Shown piece after piece: positions 9,944-21,589 of a DNA stretch of 64,000 nt. Under the pieces are notes generated by a model, which had not been told where the DNA came from, did no database searches, and saw nothing but the letters and a program-made list of their open reading frames with translations. Location: the NCBI GenBank assembly GCA_015680905.1, contig CM027385.1, positions 79,877,501 to 79,941,500 of the forward strand, in the 5' to 3' direction. The stretch comes from Coptis chinensis (lineage: Eukaryota; Streptophyta; Magnoliopsida; Ranunculales; Ranunculaceae). The stretch's first letter is position 1; each line of letters begins with the position of its first letter. The position numbers and the translations under genes were made by a program.

Positions 9944-10907
9944 TAGGGGTGTTTATGGGTCAGTTCTTATCGGTTTCGGTTCTGGGTCTATTTTTAGCGG
10001 TTCCTATCGAGTTCGGTTCTTTTGGGTTTTTTTTTTATATTTTGAAAACCCGAACCCATACCCATTAATTAAGTCGGTTCTGGTTTCGATTTCGGTTCCT
10101 TATCGGGTTATATATATTTTATTGCTAAAATTATTATTTTTAGTTATATAACCGATATAAAAGTTGGTTTACGACGACTATAACACTTGTCATCGATATT
10201 TTTGTCCTCTCATAAGAAGTAATGGTCATAAATTCAATAATAATATTTGAAAGTTATCTAAAATTTTTAAATACATTCTCATACATTATACGCATGTGTA
10301 TATTTTAAATCGAACACATGTATATTATATTATACGTAATGCGTCATATATAGAATAAATACCACATGTACCACAATTGTTAGTTAGCATTGGACGTATT
10401 CGTTATCTAATATATATATATGTAATATATCAACCACGTACACGTTCATGCATTAGTTAATATAGACAGTGCATTAGTTAATTCATAGTATACGACTATA
10501 CGTGTAGACGTAGACACGTAAACATTATTATTAATATTTATAATATATATATTTAATATAATATTATAAAAGATGCATTTAATAACACACATTCACTATT
10601 ATACTAAATGTTATATATATTTAGTATAATTTTACACCTAACAAATATAGACTATATATAATAATAATGTTTGGGTTTGTCTTTATTTAGTGTAATATAA
10701 TACTAAATTATATATATCAAAATCAAACTAATCGGTTCCGGTTTTGGTTCGGGTACTTATCGGTTTTTTACTATTCGGTTCTAAAGGTTTTGGTTCTTTA
10801 TCGGGTCGGTTCTTGAAGACCCACTTTAAATAGGTCTAACATTTTAGAACCCAAAACCGCTATAAACGGTTCGGGTTCCGGTAATTGGGTAACCATGCAC
10901 ACCCCTA
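9944..10907. mobile_element. TAGGGGTGT-type non-autonomous hAT element
   Basis: The termini TAGGGGTGTTTATGGG and CATGCACACCCCTA are inverted. The target duplications CCTCGTAC (9936-9943) and CCTCTTAC (10908-10915) match at 7 of 8 bases. The ends carry repeated CGGTTC/GAACCG phrases and the centre is AT-rich without a transposase. Confidence 0.8.
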
Positions 10908-10945
10908 CCTCTTACGTCTCAAGAAACAAAACAGTTCACTTTCTA

Positions 10946-11087
10946 GCTAGTGGACTCCTTATTTCGTATAAATACACAAATTTATAAGTAGCAAACACTT
11001 GTAAGTTGCAAAAACCGAGGACAAACACCCTTTTACTGACTCTACTAAACCACTGCCCAAGGCCGCAAAAAAAGTCACGCGTGTGTC
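10946..11087. other. Short non-coding spacer after relic promoter 1
   Basis: CXE homology has ended. No gene is visible; the overlapping minus-strand open frames run into the neighbouring MITE. Confidence 0.4.
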
Positions 11088-11349
11088 CAGGGGCAGCCCT
11101 GAGACTTGGGGGGGCCAAGCCAAATTTTGAATATGGGGCCTAATCCGAAAAGTCTCAAAAAAAAAATATAGCAAAATTTGTCTTTAAGCGGGGTTGAACT
11201 CAATAACAACTACTTGAAATTTGGTGATAGTACTACCCAAGCCACCTCTTTTTGAATGTCTAGTGTTTATTGAAGTAATATAGGTTACATTTTTATGGAG
11301 GAAGCCCCTCCTTATTTTTGAACAAATTTTTGGGGGCCCCAGACCCTCG
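11088..11349. mobile_element. hAT MITE
   Basis: It starts CAGGGGCAGCCCTGAG and ends GGGCCCCAGACCCTCG, partly inverted. The 8-bp flanks CGTGTGTC (11080-11087) and CTTGTGTC (11350-11357) match at 7 of 8. It has an A-run inside and no coding. Confidence 0.6.
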
Positions 11350-12184
11350 CTTGTGTCGACTGTGAGTTACATGATATGAGTTATTTTGATACCTCTTTGC
11401 TCTTCTATATATATATACTAGCATCATGCACGTGCAATGCACATAGTCATTTTAGAGGCTTATACATTAGTGAGAAATCCAACAACTTTACGTATTTGAA
11501 CTGAATTAACTCATTTCTACTGACCCAAATAGAAAAGCCTTCAAATAGTTTTAAAAAAGATCTAGTGAACCAAATGAGAAAAAGAAAACAACATATAGAT
11601 TTATAGATGCATCATATCATATACAAAGTAGTTGGTAAAGAACATATAAAAGAAAGCTTAATGTCATGTACATGTACAAATGCAAAAGAACAAAATATTT
11701 GATCTGAACATGTCTCTGATCTTGCAGTGAAGTTCTTCGTTGAATATAGCAGATGTCATATTCAGATAAATCAAGGTGTTCCAGATCAATTAAAATTTTC
11801 CTTGCAAAGATCTTATGCATTTTTATTTATTTATTTGGAAGGTCATTTGAGCCAAGTACTCTTGAAAACTCTTGCGCATCAAATCTTCAAGGACTTAATG
11901 AAGGAATGTGAGAATAATCTCATGTGACATAGATCGGCATACACCCGTATAATGCAAATCATGCATTATCTTTCTCGCAAGATTTGTAAATTGTCTCAAG
12001 TGAAGCCTCAAGTACATCAAACAAAACTGCCTCCAATGGAGCTACATCTCTTCACAGGGATCCACCAAGGTCCTATTGTAGCATTTGATGTCATCAGCTT
12101 CAGAATATAGGATATCCTACATCTCAAATTAAGTTAGCTTTTATTTAGATTTTGAATTTTTTGTAAGTTTTGATAAATACTTAC

Positions 12185-12915
12185 AACAGATTTCCCAGTC
12201 ACTACAACATATTTTCCCGTCACTAAAACATGTGAATTGCCATGAAATTTTGAGTACTCAACTAATATCCATGCCAGTGTCTGAAATACCATCCCAAAAA
12301 GCATAATTAATTAATTAGACACTAAAATTTGCTATTCCTTTTGATTGTATATCATTGCATACAGACCTCAAAAACACAATACACCAAATTCAAAGAAATA
12401 AGCAGCATTTAATTATGTTTGACTAACATGTGGATTTATTACCACATCAGGTGGTGGAACATCAATATAGACTTCAATTATATCATGTATCTTCTGTGTA
12501 AAAACAATTTTCCTAATTCCAACTCCATGTAATTAGCAGACTCATTCATGTTCATTGTCAACCCATTGTAAAAGTTATATGTGCCTAATAGAAATGTAAA
12601 GATAGCGGCGTGCAAAGTACTTTTGAGATGAGGATAAAAATAGAAAGAGCCTTACTTGAGAGTCATTAGACCCCCAAAAATAGGGCAGAGGATCTTAAGA
12701 ATTGCTACAGATCGACTACGGGGAGTGCCCACTGGTAAATCGTATAACAGTCAAACTAATAAATAACACCGAAAAAGAAAGACTAATCCTCAAATGCACC
12801 TAAAACCACACAATTGGTAGAAGAAAAAAAATCAATAATTACCTTATGCAATTCGCTGGAGCCTTTGCGTAGTGAGATAACATCCAGGGAAACCAATATA
12901 TCTTCAACCACCAAT
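12185..12915 (-). pseudogene. Three consecutive in-phase exons of an unidentified gene
   Basis: On the minus strand three exons are bounded by AG and GT: 12843-12915 (73 bp, VVEDILVSLDVISLRKGSS), 12428-12493 (66 bp, IIEVYIDVPPPDVVINPH) and 12185-12280 (96 bp, LAWILVEYSKFHGNSHVLV, then TGKYVVVTGKSV). Exon 1 ends, and exons 2 and 3 begin and end, in phase 0, so the spliced frame stays open. I do not recognise the family. A further open piece near 11960-12040 (EAVLFDVLEASLETIYKSC) may continue it but its phase does not fit. No start codon was seen, so this is a fragment rather than a full gene. Confidence 0.45.
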
Positions 12916-13640
12916 CTAAATATCAAAAAAATATTGACATAAAAAAACCACAATTTGAGAACATATTCAACAAAAAGAAAACAAACAAACAAAAGTTTAA
13001 TAAATAAATAAATAAAAACATAAAGATGCTAGGTTACAGTCTCTGAATGAGTGCTAGTACAAATATAAGAATCTAAACTACTACCAAGTTCTTTCAAATT
13101 ATAAAAGTAATTTACAATTATGATTCACTCAATGTCGTCCATGTATTGAAACCTCGAAACTTCATAACTAAAAATGATTCACTCTATTTTGTCAGTAGAC
13201 TCAAGTACTCAATTGAATAAGCTTATATGTCAATGAGCAATAGTATATTTGTTTAGGCATAATGGTAAATGGTATATAGTCTTAATTTTACAGATTAGGA
13301 ATGCACTAAATCTGCCTAAGAGCAAGGATCGTCATTCCAATAACATCTTAGAGTGAAATAGGAGACGAACATAAATGTCATTTTTAATAGAATAAACACG
13401 ATTGGGAACGTAGCTACACAATAACACAATGCAAAACACTGTAACACTTAATTAATAGTTGTCCAGAATCATGTTAGATGGTAGTAAATATAGCATCACA
13501 AATTCAAAAATAAACTTAAATATTGTATCTACCAATCTACGCATGTGAAGATACTTGAATAGGAGTGGGAGTCAATAAATTTCTTCCTAAAGTTTCTATT
13601 GAGAATACAGTCAGCAGATATGAAAATTGACAAAATACAA

Positions 13641-13666
13641 AAAAAAAAAAAAAAAAAAAAAAAACT
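13641..13666. repeat. Poly(A) run
   Basis: About 25 consecutive A on the plus strand; no element end could be tied to it. Confidence 0.7.
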
Positions 13667-13968
13667 CTATTCATGTATAAGGTATTGATTATGTGATCTT
13701 AAAAGAAAGGAAAAAAGATAAAGAGTGTTATCAACCTAAGCTAGCCGTTATAATTCAAGTAGGAAACAATTTGAGAATCTGCATAAATTAGGAGATTAAA
13801 GCAAAACAAAGAGGGAGATGGAAACTGTGAAAGTCCATGGAGGAGTAGTTGCACTTAGGAAGCAAGCCTCTAGAGGTTAAAAACCAAATGCTTGGTGCTA
13901 ATCAACAAACATGTCAACTTGTAATTACAAAAATTCTATCAACTGAATATAATGGAACGACAACCTAC

Positions 13969-14079
13969 TTGATCCCCCATATTCAAGGAGATCATATTCT
14001 TGATGCCAATTTCAACATTTCTTTCATCCTCAGTGTCAACATCAGACTCGTTATTAATCGCATTAGTTCCAGTCCAAAC
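13969..14079 (-). pseudogene. Acidic exon-like fragment
   Basis: A 111-bp minus-strand stretch is bounded by ATACAG and GTAGGT and is open for 37 codons in phase 0. It encodes an acidic segment (NNESDVDTEDERNVEIGIK). It lies one intron downstream of the FKBP-like exon at 14478-14557 and could belong to the same or to another captured gene. No family was recognised. Confidence 0.4.
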
Positions 14080-14477
14080 CTGTATCGATCATACAATTGC
14101 ATCAGAACTCAAGAATATATATATCAAAAAAGCAGGGCAATAGGCAATTAAATGAATCAATAACTGGTGTGGGGAGACGTTATGAATAAACTACTTCAGG
14201 ACATATATTGCATTACAATCAAATTGATCAAAACAACAAAATGAATCTAGCTAGCACCTCCTAAGTTTGAGCAACCAATAATTTTCAGTTTCTCCACTTC
14301 ACATATATTAGTGAGGAAGCACTTTTAAGTTTTAACTATATATTGGAAAATTATTGGTATCATGAAGCTCTAGGGTAATACAGTTTATGTACTAATTAAC
14401 TGTGTAAAGAGATATAACTCAATAAATTGATAAATTAATAAGAAAATCGATGAGAGTTTCATTCAATGGGTGCATAC

Positions 14478-14557
14478 CTCGCCAACACCAATACGCAATG
14501 TAAGGGGTTTCCCACGATTGTAGTTGCTATCAAAGATTTGGCCATTCTCTAGTGCGC
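14478..14557 (-). pseudogene. FKBP-type peptidyl-prolyl isomerase exon fragment
   Basis: A minus-strand exon of 80 bp between acceptor TTTTGTAG and donor GTATGC reads ALENGQIFDSNYNRGKPLTL and then RIGVGE. This is the FKBP core in which substrate-pocket residues precede the flap (compare the family pattern LENGKVFDSSYNRGKP). FKBPs catalyse prolyl cis-trans isomerisation, and plant lumenal forms act in photosynthetic complex assembly. Only one exon is present, with no start codon or remaining domain, so it is a captured or broken fragment. Confidence 0.65.
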
Positions 14558-14714
14558 CTACAAAATCATCAAAACTGTAATAAGTTTACTTTTTTTTTTT
14601 TTTTTTTTTTGAGAACAATGAAGGAGACTGTGCACAGAGAGATAGGAATAATCGAGAACGGCAGTGATAAATATACCAACCACAAACATCATTGGAACTC
14701 AACTATAGCGCTCA

Positions 14715-14865
14715 CCAGACTGTAAAAACCTTGCCATTGCATACTCTTCTACGATGTCTTTGAGGATGTTTGTAAGTTGAGTACCAATACCCAAGCATGA
14801 CACTGCATCATAGATTTTGTGGACTGAAGTGGGACACTCATCAGGCAAACAGTTCCACTTTCTAA
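14715..14865 (-). pseudogene. Phytoene/squalene-synthase-like fragment
   Basis: Read on the minus strand, about 48 codons are open and include KIYDAVSCLGIGTQLTNILK followed by DI. This resembles the second Asp-rich region of trans-isoprenyl diphosphate synthases of the phytoene synthase family (family pattern ALGIANQLTNILRDVGED). The GED part is altered (DIVEE) and nothing else of the enzyme is seen nearby. A complex I assembly factor of the same fold would fit equally. It is placed upstream of the FKBP-like exon on the same strand. Confidence 0.4.
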
Positions 14866-15374
14866 TTAAAACAAACGATGAACAGGAAAATAAAGGTGAA
14901 ACAGAAACCTGGAAATTAAATCCAAATAACTAATTTATATCAAACCACACACCCAAAATTCAATCAGAACAAACTTTTGAAAGATCATAACCATAAAAAT
15001 ACCCAATTGGAAACAATCATACCTGATTGGAGGTCCATAAGCATTAGAAATATAATGGCAAGGATTAGTTCGCCAATTCCATCATAGATTAACCATCATT
15101 TCAACTATCCAAATTAGTATTTAGGTTTTACAAATATCCAAATTAGTATTTAGGTTTTACAAATATTGGGTTTTACAAATATTGAAACCCAAATAAAATT
15201 GCTTACCTCATTAAAGGCGAAATTCAACATAAGTCAATCCTTTCTTTAAACTTAATGAAAACATATTTTGGTATTGAGGAGAGAAAGAAATCGTGAATGG
15301 TGAGATTAGGGAGCACACGGAGAGAGAAGGAATAATACTACACTGACACAGGAAAAATGACATAGTCAAGACAC

Positions 15375-15665
15375 AGTGACGTGGCATGTTGCAACGTCAA
15401 TGTTGCAGTGGTGAAAATAATAGCCAAAAATATTTTTTCACTCACTCAAAACACTTATTCTCTTTCCATTATCATCTTTCCATTCTTATTTTGTCATTCT
15501 CATCTTTTTTCATAGCAAATCATCTATTCCATTGATTTTTCATAGTGCAACATTGACGTTGCAATGGTTTTTATGGTGCAACATTGATGTTGCAGTGATA
15601 TTTCTTTGTGCAATATTGACGTTGCAGTGGTTTTCATGGTGCAACATTGATGTTGCATGGTGGTT
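15375..15665. repeat. Tandem palindromic repeat, TGCAACATTGATGTTGCA type
   Basis: Four units of about 35 bp between 15545 and 15660 each contain GCAACATTGA(T/C)GTTGC, itself a near-perfect palindrome. A further copy stands at 15389-15405. Each unit could form a small cruciform. The open frame over them is repeat-driven. Confidence 0.75.
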
Positions 15666-15958
15666 TTTTATATTGCATCTATGGCCCCACGGGGATAAAA
15701 AAATTAGATATTCTCGATTTTTTTTTAAAATAAATAATAAAAAAGGAAAAATAAAATAATTTTAAAAAAGGAAAACTAAAAATAAGTGGGACCCATAATA
15801 TAAAAAAATTATTTTTTAGTTTTGTGGGGCCTACAGGAGACTTTTAAAAAATAGTTTTTTCTCTTGTGGGTCCCACCATAATTAAAAAATATAGGTCCCA
15901 CAAACACTAAGTCTTCAAAAGACATTTGTTTTTTAGTAAAAAAAATATGGGCGGAAGG
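15666..15958. other. Unit-2 distal flank
   Basis: No gene. The last 130 bp (GGGTCCCACCATAATTAAAA onward) align with 43590-43660 upstream of unit 3, so this is duplicated host sequence interrupted by copia element 1 at 15959. Confidence 0.5.
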
Positions 15959-16486
15959 TGTTAGTTACGTATGGAGTTGAATCATTACAATGTGAATTGA
16001 AGATTAGTGATAGGCTATATTCAACACGTGGTAAAACTTCATTCAACAAAGGAGGTTGAATTGGCAGAAGTTCAAAAGTCACAATACAAGATCCTAAATA
16101 TAAGGATTCAAATTCAACAATAAAGGCTACAACTATTTGCAACTATTTGAAGGTAAATGAAAAGCCTATAAATATATGCTTTATTATTCGTGAATTGTAT
16201 CAAATTGAAGGTGAGAAACAATATTTGTTTGAGTGATTTTGTGCCTGATTTCAATTAAGAAAATCAAGGCTTTGAGTGAGAGACAGAGTGCTAATTGTAG
16301 GAGCTTTCATCTTTAAATAGTGAAATTGGTGTGTTTTGGAAGATGTAGGCAATATTGCCGAACCTCGTTAAATTCTTAGTGTTATTCGGTTGTTTTGTCG
16401 TAGGTATTTAATTTCACTTGTAACATTCTTGTTATTGCTTTTACGATCTTAATTATTTTTGAGGTTGTGTTAATTACATCCTAACA
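15959..16486 (+). repeat. 5' LTR of copia element 1
   Basis: 528 bp, TGTTAGTTACG...CATCCTAACA, followed by A and the primer-binding site at 16489. Confidence 0.92.
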
Positions 16487-16555
16487 ATTGGTATCAGAGC
16501 GGTTATTTTCTGATTAAGAAGAAATTAATTTCTTGCTTAGTTGGAAGTAGGAGCA

Positions 16556-17330
16556 ATGGATACAGACGAAGGGAAGTTAAAAATGGAGAAGTTCAATGGC
16601 TCGAACTTCGGGTACTAGAAGATGCAAATAGAAAACTACCTTTATCAAAAGGATCTCTATCTTCCACTTGGCGAAAAACCGACAGACATAGCACAAGATA
16701 AATGGGATGTGCTTGACAGAAAAGCACTCGGCACCATTCGACTATCACTCACAAAATCAGTTGCTTTCAATATTGCAACGGAGAAGACGACGACATCTCT
16801 CATAGCCGCTCTATCAAAGATGTACGAGCAACCCTCAGCAGCAAACAAAGTGCATCTTATTAAAAAGTTATTTACTTTAAAGATGCATGAAGGAGGATCT
16901 TTCGCAGAACATCTAAACGAGTTCAACACGGTGACATCTTAACTTTCGTCAATTGAAATAACGTTCAGCGATGAGATTAGAGCCTTGTTGGTTCTAAGTC
17001 AAATGCCCGAGAGTTGGGCAGGTATGGTAACAGCTATTAGTAGCTCTGCCGAGAAGTTAAAGTTGGAATTCGATAATGTGGTAAGTTTGATTATGACAGA
17101 AGAAATCATAAAACAAGCTACTGGGGAGTCTTCAGGTGTTGCTTTAAATGTTGAAAGCAGAGGGAGAAGCTCCATAGTGGTTCGGGTCACAGTGGATCCA
17201 AACCCAAGAGGGGCAAGTCAAAGTCAAGAAAACCGAAAGGTGTATGTTAGAATTGTGGCAAGAAAGGCCATTATGCTAATGAATGTCGATCTCCAAAGAG
17301 GGAAGCTAAGAAGGATGCCTTAATTTGCTC
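16556..17330 (+). pseudogene. Copia 1 gag with CCHC zinc knuckle, broken
   Basis: The ATG at 16556 opens the usual copia gag start (KMEKFNGSNFGY), but the conserved Trp after it is a TAG stop at 16617-16619. The frame continues from there (MQIENYLYQKDLYLPL) to a second stop at 16940 and resumes at 16949. The zinc knuckle at 17245-17286 reads C-x2-C-x4-H-x4-C (NCGKKGHYANEC), with a stop in place of its second residue. The knuckle lies in the protease frame, so a frame change precedes it. Gag would normally package the element RNA in cytoplasmic particles; this copy cannot. Confidence 0.88.
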
Positions 17331-18077
17331 TATGGAGAGCAAAGCCGAGTCTTGGGTGCTGGACTCTGGTGCTTCATTCCACGCCACTACACACAAAGAG
17401 TTCTTTGAGAACTATGTACTTGGTGATCTTGGAAAGGTATATCTGGGAGATGACCAGCCATGCAGTATCATCGGAAAAGGTGATATACAGATCAAGCTAA
17501 ATGGGTATGTATGGAGATTGAAGGAAGTTAGGCACGTACCTGACTTAAGGAGAAATCTAATCTCAGTGGGGCAACTTGCAAATGAATTGAAGGTTAATTA
17601 TGTTACAACCTTTGCAAATGATGCCTGGAAGGCTTCTAGAGGTGCAAGGATAGTTGCACGTGGCCAGAAAGACGGTACTCTCTACTTGACCACAAATGCA
17701 TGCGGTTCCATTGCTGTGGTTCATAGCAAGAATGATCCAAACCTATGGCACAGAAGACTTGGGCACATGAGTGAGAAAGGATTAAAAATCCTACACTCAA
17801 AGGGAAAGCTACCTGGTGTACAATCTATTGAGATTGACATGTGTGAAGACTGCATCTTCGGGAAGCAGAAAAGGGTAAGTTTTCAGAAAGTCGGAAAAAC
17901 TCTGAAAAGCCAGAAGCTTGAGCTAGTTCATACTGATGTTTGGGGGCCAGCTACTGTGGCCTCAATTGGTGGGAAGTCTTTCTTCGTCACCTTTATCGAT
18001 GACTGCACAAGGAAAGTCTGGGTCTATTTCCTTAGACAAAAGTCGGAGGTCTTCGACGTATTCAAAGACTGGAAAGC
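17331..18077 (+). pseudogene. Copia 1 pol, protease and N-terminal integrase
   Basis: The frame contains the aspartic protease motif WVLDSGASFHAT near its start, then the gag-pre-integrase H-H-C-C zinc region (LWHRRLGHMSEKGL ... CEDCIFGKQKR), and the first integrase catalytic Asp (ELVHTDVWGP) and second strand (FVTFIDDCTRKVWVYF). It is interrupted after DVFKDWKA by the solo LTR at 18078. The reading frame resumes at 22404 after the duplicated AAAGC. Confidence 0.92.
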
Positions 18078-19591
18078 TGTCACACCCTAAATTTCTAGAC
18101 AATATTTGAAACAATTATATTTAATTATCTGGAAACCCGGGGTGAAACAAAAACCCAAAACCCTGTTATCAAACACGATATATACAAAACTGAAATCAAC
18201 AGAAAACTAAAAGGAACAATCCTTAAATCACATTATTAAACTACAAAGAAACTAACCAACTCTATTACATTTGTCTCAAAACAAAACCGTACCCTTCAGA
18301 AAATCTTAAACCAGAAGACTCCAAGAGCTACTCCAAATCACGTGTCCTTATCCACTGCACTCCACCATCTATGTTCCCAAGAACACACCCACGTTGCAAA
18401 ACAATGCAAACATGGGTCAGCAAATTAAATTTGCTTGTATGAGTAGACTAACAACAAAATATATATAATAATCTTTCAAATGAATAAATATAACATTACC
18501 AACCATTTCAACTTGGAAGACAATATAATTCCGTTTTCCTAAAACGGCGTGTAGTTTCTTCCCAAGTAAGATTTCACCCCTAATATAAAATTCCAAGAAT
18601 CTCATATAACAGTACTCATCATTCCCACTTTTCAAAATAGCTCACAACATAAATACCACTTACATTCCATTTATTAAATGCACATATGATAACCTAATTA
18701 ACTTTGAGTTTGGTATACCTTACCTTTAAGCCGACACGTCGTCTTAGGGTAGGATATTTACGTCCCTGCATAAAAGATTAATAGATCTTACCCTCCTGCA
18801 AAACAGAGTTAGACATCATAATAAAATGATTTATCTCAGCCAGTCAAATTTCCATTCATAACCAAACCTCATTTAAGTCTAATTGATATAACCTAGTTCG
18901 TCCCGCATATTCGGGGAATACCACTTATCATAATACCTATATCAAGGGTAGTCATTCATATGACATCATTATGTCATAAAGTTTCTGCGTGCATAACCAT
19001 AGATCTCAGACTATCACAAGTCATTAATATTTTCTTAATAACATATCAAGTTATAGTCATTTCGCAGTCACGTAGAAATCACAATCATTTACTAATATTA
19101 TTTACAACCACACTTCACATCCATAACATCACACAATTCATATATTTTTACTTAAAAATCACTCGTCTACTTATGAGAACGGGAAAATATCACACCCAAT
19201 GAGTACATTCATCCCTTGTGAGTATCAACTCATACAAACCACGTATATATTTCTCATAAGAAATCATATACATCATATGCAATAACTCAGTCACACATAA
19301 AATCAATATTTTTACTTTGCTTATTAATTATCTTGTTGACTCATTTAATTATCCAAAGATACAGCCCAACCTTTAGTTCCTACTCCACGATTTGCACTAC
19401 ACACATTTGCCAAATCACACATATCCGTGTGCCTCACTCACACCGAGTACCACTACAAGACATATGTCCCAAGCGGAATATCGCCTCCAGAAAACATACT
19501 TTCATCTTGTAAACTTGTAACTTGTGAGTCACAGCCATCTCTGGGCTTTCCATACACATAATCACAAAGTCTCTTTTGGGCATAACAAAAT

Positions 19592-19860
19592 ATCAGGTCA
19601 TTCATGGCACATTCAATGAATACCTTGGGTCATTCCCGCCACATTCAAGGAATACCCATCATAACACTAACGGGCCATTCATGGCATATTCAATAAATGC
19701 CCTGAGTCATTCCCGCCACATTCAAGGAATACCCAAACCTACATTCCTGTACATTCAAGGAATACGACCAACCCGCAAGGCGAATACCTTTAGTTCCTCT
19801 CTAGGGCATCCCAAACTATTGGGTCATTCATGGCACATTCAATGAATACCCATCTATCAC
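19592..19860 (+). repeat. Minisatellite in the solo LTR
   Basis: The phrase CACATTCAAGGAATACCC and its variants (GGCACATTCAATGAATACC) recur about seven times in alternation, with a spacing of roughly 30-45 bp. Confidence 0.75.
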
Positions 19861-20559
19861 ATGACATCACAAGTCATAATATCTCATTACCAAATCCTGA
19901 GGGGTGGAGAGTTCTAAAGATGTGGGCGACACATTAAAATATTATTATCACTTATAATTATACTAGCATTACTCATGTCAAAACAGACCACACATGCAGA
20001 GAGTCATTTTCGCGCGTCCTTAAATATCATTGAATGTAAACAGACTTATAATCAAACAAATACAATTTACATAACCACACTCATATACACAATATCGTAA
20101 ACAAATAGTTCATTAGCCCAAATTCAAGTCCACACACACTAATGTCCAAAACAGATCCACATATACTAAAGTCTATATTCATATACAACTTCTATCTCAC
20201 ACATATATATTTATGTAGTCTCAAAACAACAGTAATTTCTAACACAATCACATAAATACCACACAAAACTAATATATATATTATAGATATAGTGGCTGCA
20301 CTTTTGTTCAAAGCTGCCTACGTATCCAAATCTTTCTAGATTGGAATCAAGCCTTTGTAGTTCTTAACCAATTCTCCAAATATTTTAATAATCACGATAA
20401 AATAAAACATATAGATATCTTTTCATTCCACACCAATATTTTCACAATAGTAAAAATATATCGAAAGTATAATAACCACTGACCATCTAATGCCATCATG
20501 TAACCACCCAACTATATCCATTTTAAACTTTAGCTAATTCTAACAAACTTGTTAATCCG

Positions 20560-21060
20560 TGCCTTGACAGACAACCCACCATTGGATCTGCCTAAAATTT
20601 GTATATGTCATTTAACTGGATATCAAGAATCTACGGATTTAAATTTTAGGTTAATCCGATAATAGGTTGACCTCCATCTAAGCAGAAACAAAGGACTGTG
20701 CCCATCAGTTTTCTGGTGTAGCTTCTACTACGACCAGTTCCACTAATGGAATCGTCGACAGATATCAAGCCGTTGGATAAATCTAAAAATATAATATGGA
20801 AGACTACAATGTGTCAGGAAACTATGGATTAAATTTCATACAAATCCGAGTACGGAAAGGTCACCATCTAAGCAGAAACAAAAGACTGCACACTGTAGTT
20901 TTTCTGGTATAGAAACACTACGACCTGTCATGCTTATGCGCGCCTCGACAAAAATCCAACCGTTGGATCTGTCTAAAGTTTTAATATGTCATACTAAAAT
21001 GTCTTATAAAATTACAAATTAAATATCAAGTCAATCCAATAATAATCTGACCTCCATCTA
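20560..21060 (+). repeat. Three diverged ~180-200 bp repeats in the solo LTR
   Basis: Three blocks share the order GACCTCCATCTAAGCAGAAA, a CTACGACC phrase, then a CCGTTGGATCTG-type phrase. They are subrepeats of the LTR. Confidence 0.6.
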
Positions 21061-21430
21061 GGCTTGAATATTCTTTTTGGCAGACTTGCACACCATTATG
21101 ATAAATTAGTAAGTATACTAGGACAGGTCGTTAGGCCTTAAATATTAGGTAGATAGTCAACTTTTGTCACATTATGATTCATTAGGCCTTCGCCTTTCAG
21201 AAACCTTATATATAGTTTACATTGAATCTAAGTAATTGTTTTGTTGTTATGCTTTGGTATTCACGAAAATATCCATTGTGCTATTAATTTCAAGAACTCA
21301 TGTCAATGTGCATAAATAATAGGAGTCACACAAAACAACAAAAAACAGGCACAATAATATCCATTGTCCAACAAAACAATCAAATTGCAACAAATACAAA
21401 ACACATAAATCAAGGGATAGAACTAAAATG

Positions 21431-21589
21431 CATGGCCCAGCACAAAAAAAACGTCCGAAGTCGACTGTGATTGGTTGATAAAAATAAAATAACAATTCAA
21501 ACTCTCTTTCTATCTCCTCTCTCCTATTTTCTCTTTCTAAACCAGCCAATTACAGTTGACTTCGGATGGTTTTTTTGTGCTGGGTCATG
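21431..21589. mobile_element. Foldback MITE inside the solo LTR
   Basis: CATGGCCCAGCACAAAAAAA on the left pairs with TTTTTTTGTGCTGGGTCATG on the right. The inner CCGAAGTCGACTGTGATTGG and CCAATTACAGTTGACTTCGG also pair. Arms are about 55 bp. No target duplication was fixed. Confidence 0.65.

Larger units (their letters stand above)
11418..15330 (-). mobile_element. Probable Helitron (minus strand) with captured gene fragments
   Basis: Read on the minus strand, the lower end shows GTGCATTGCACGTGCATGATG followed by CTAGT: a short hairpin and the CTAG terminus of a Helitron. The upstream DNA holds several exon-like pieces on the same strand with intact splice sites (12185-14862), as expected for a gene-capturing Helitron. 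The upper TC end was not located, so 15330 is a guess. No Rep/helicase frame was seen. Alternatively, these are relics of resident genes with a terminal motif by chance. Confidence 0.45.
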
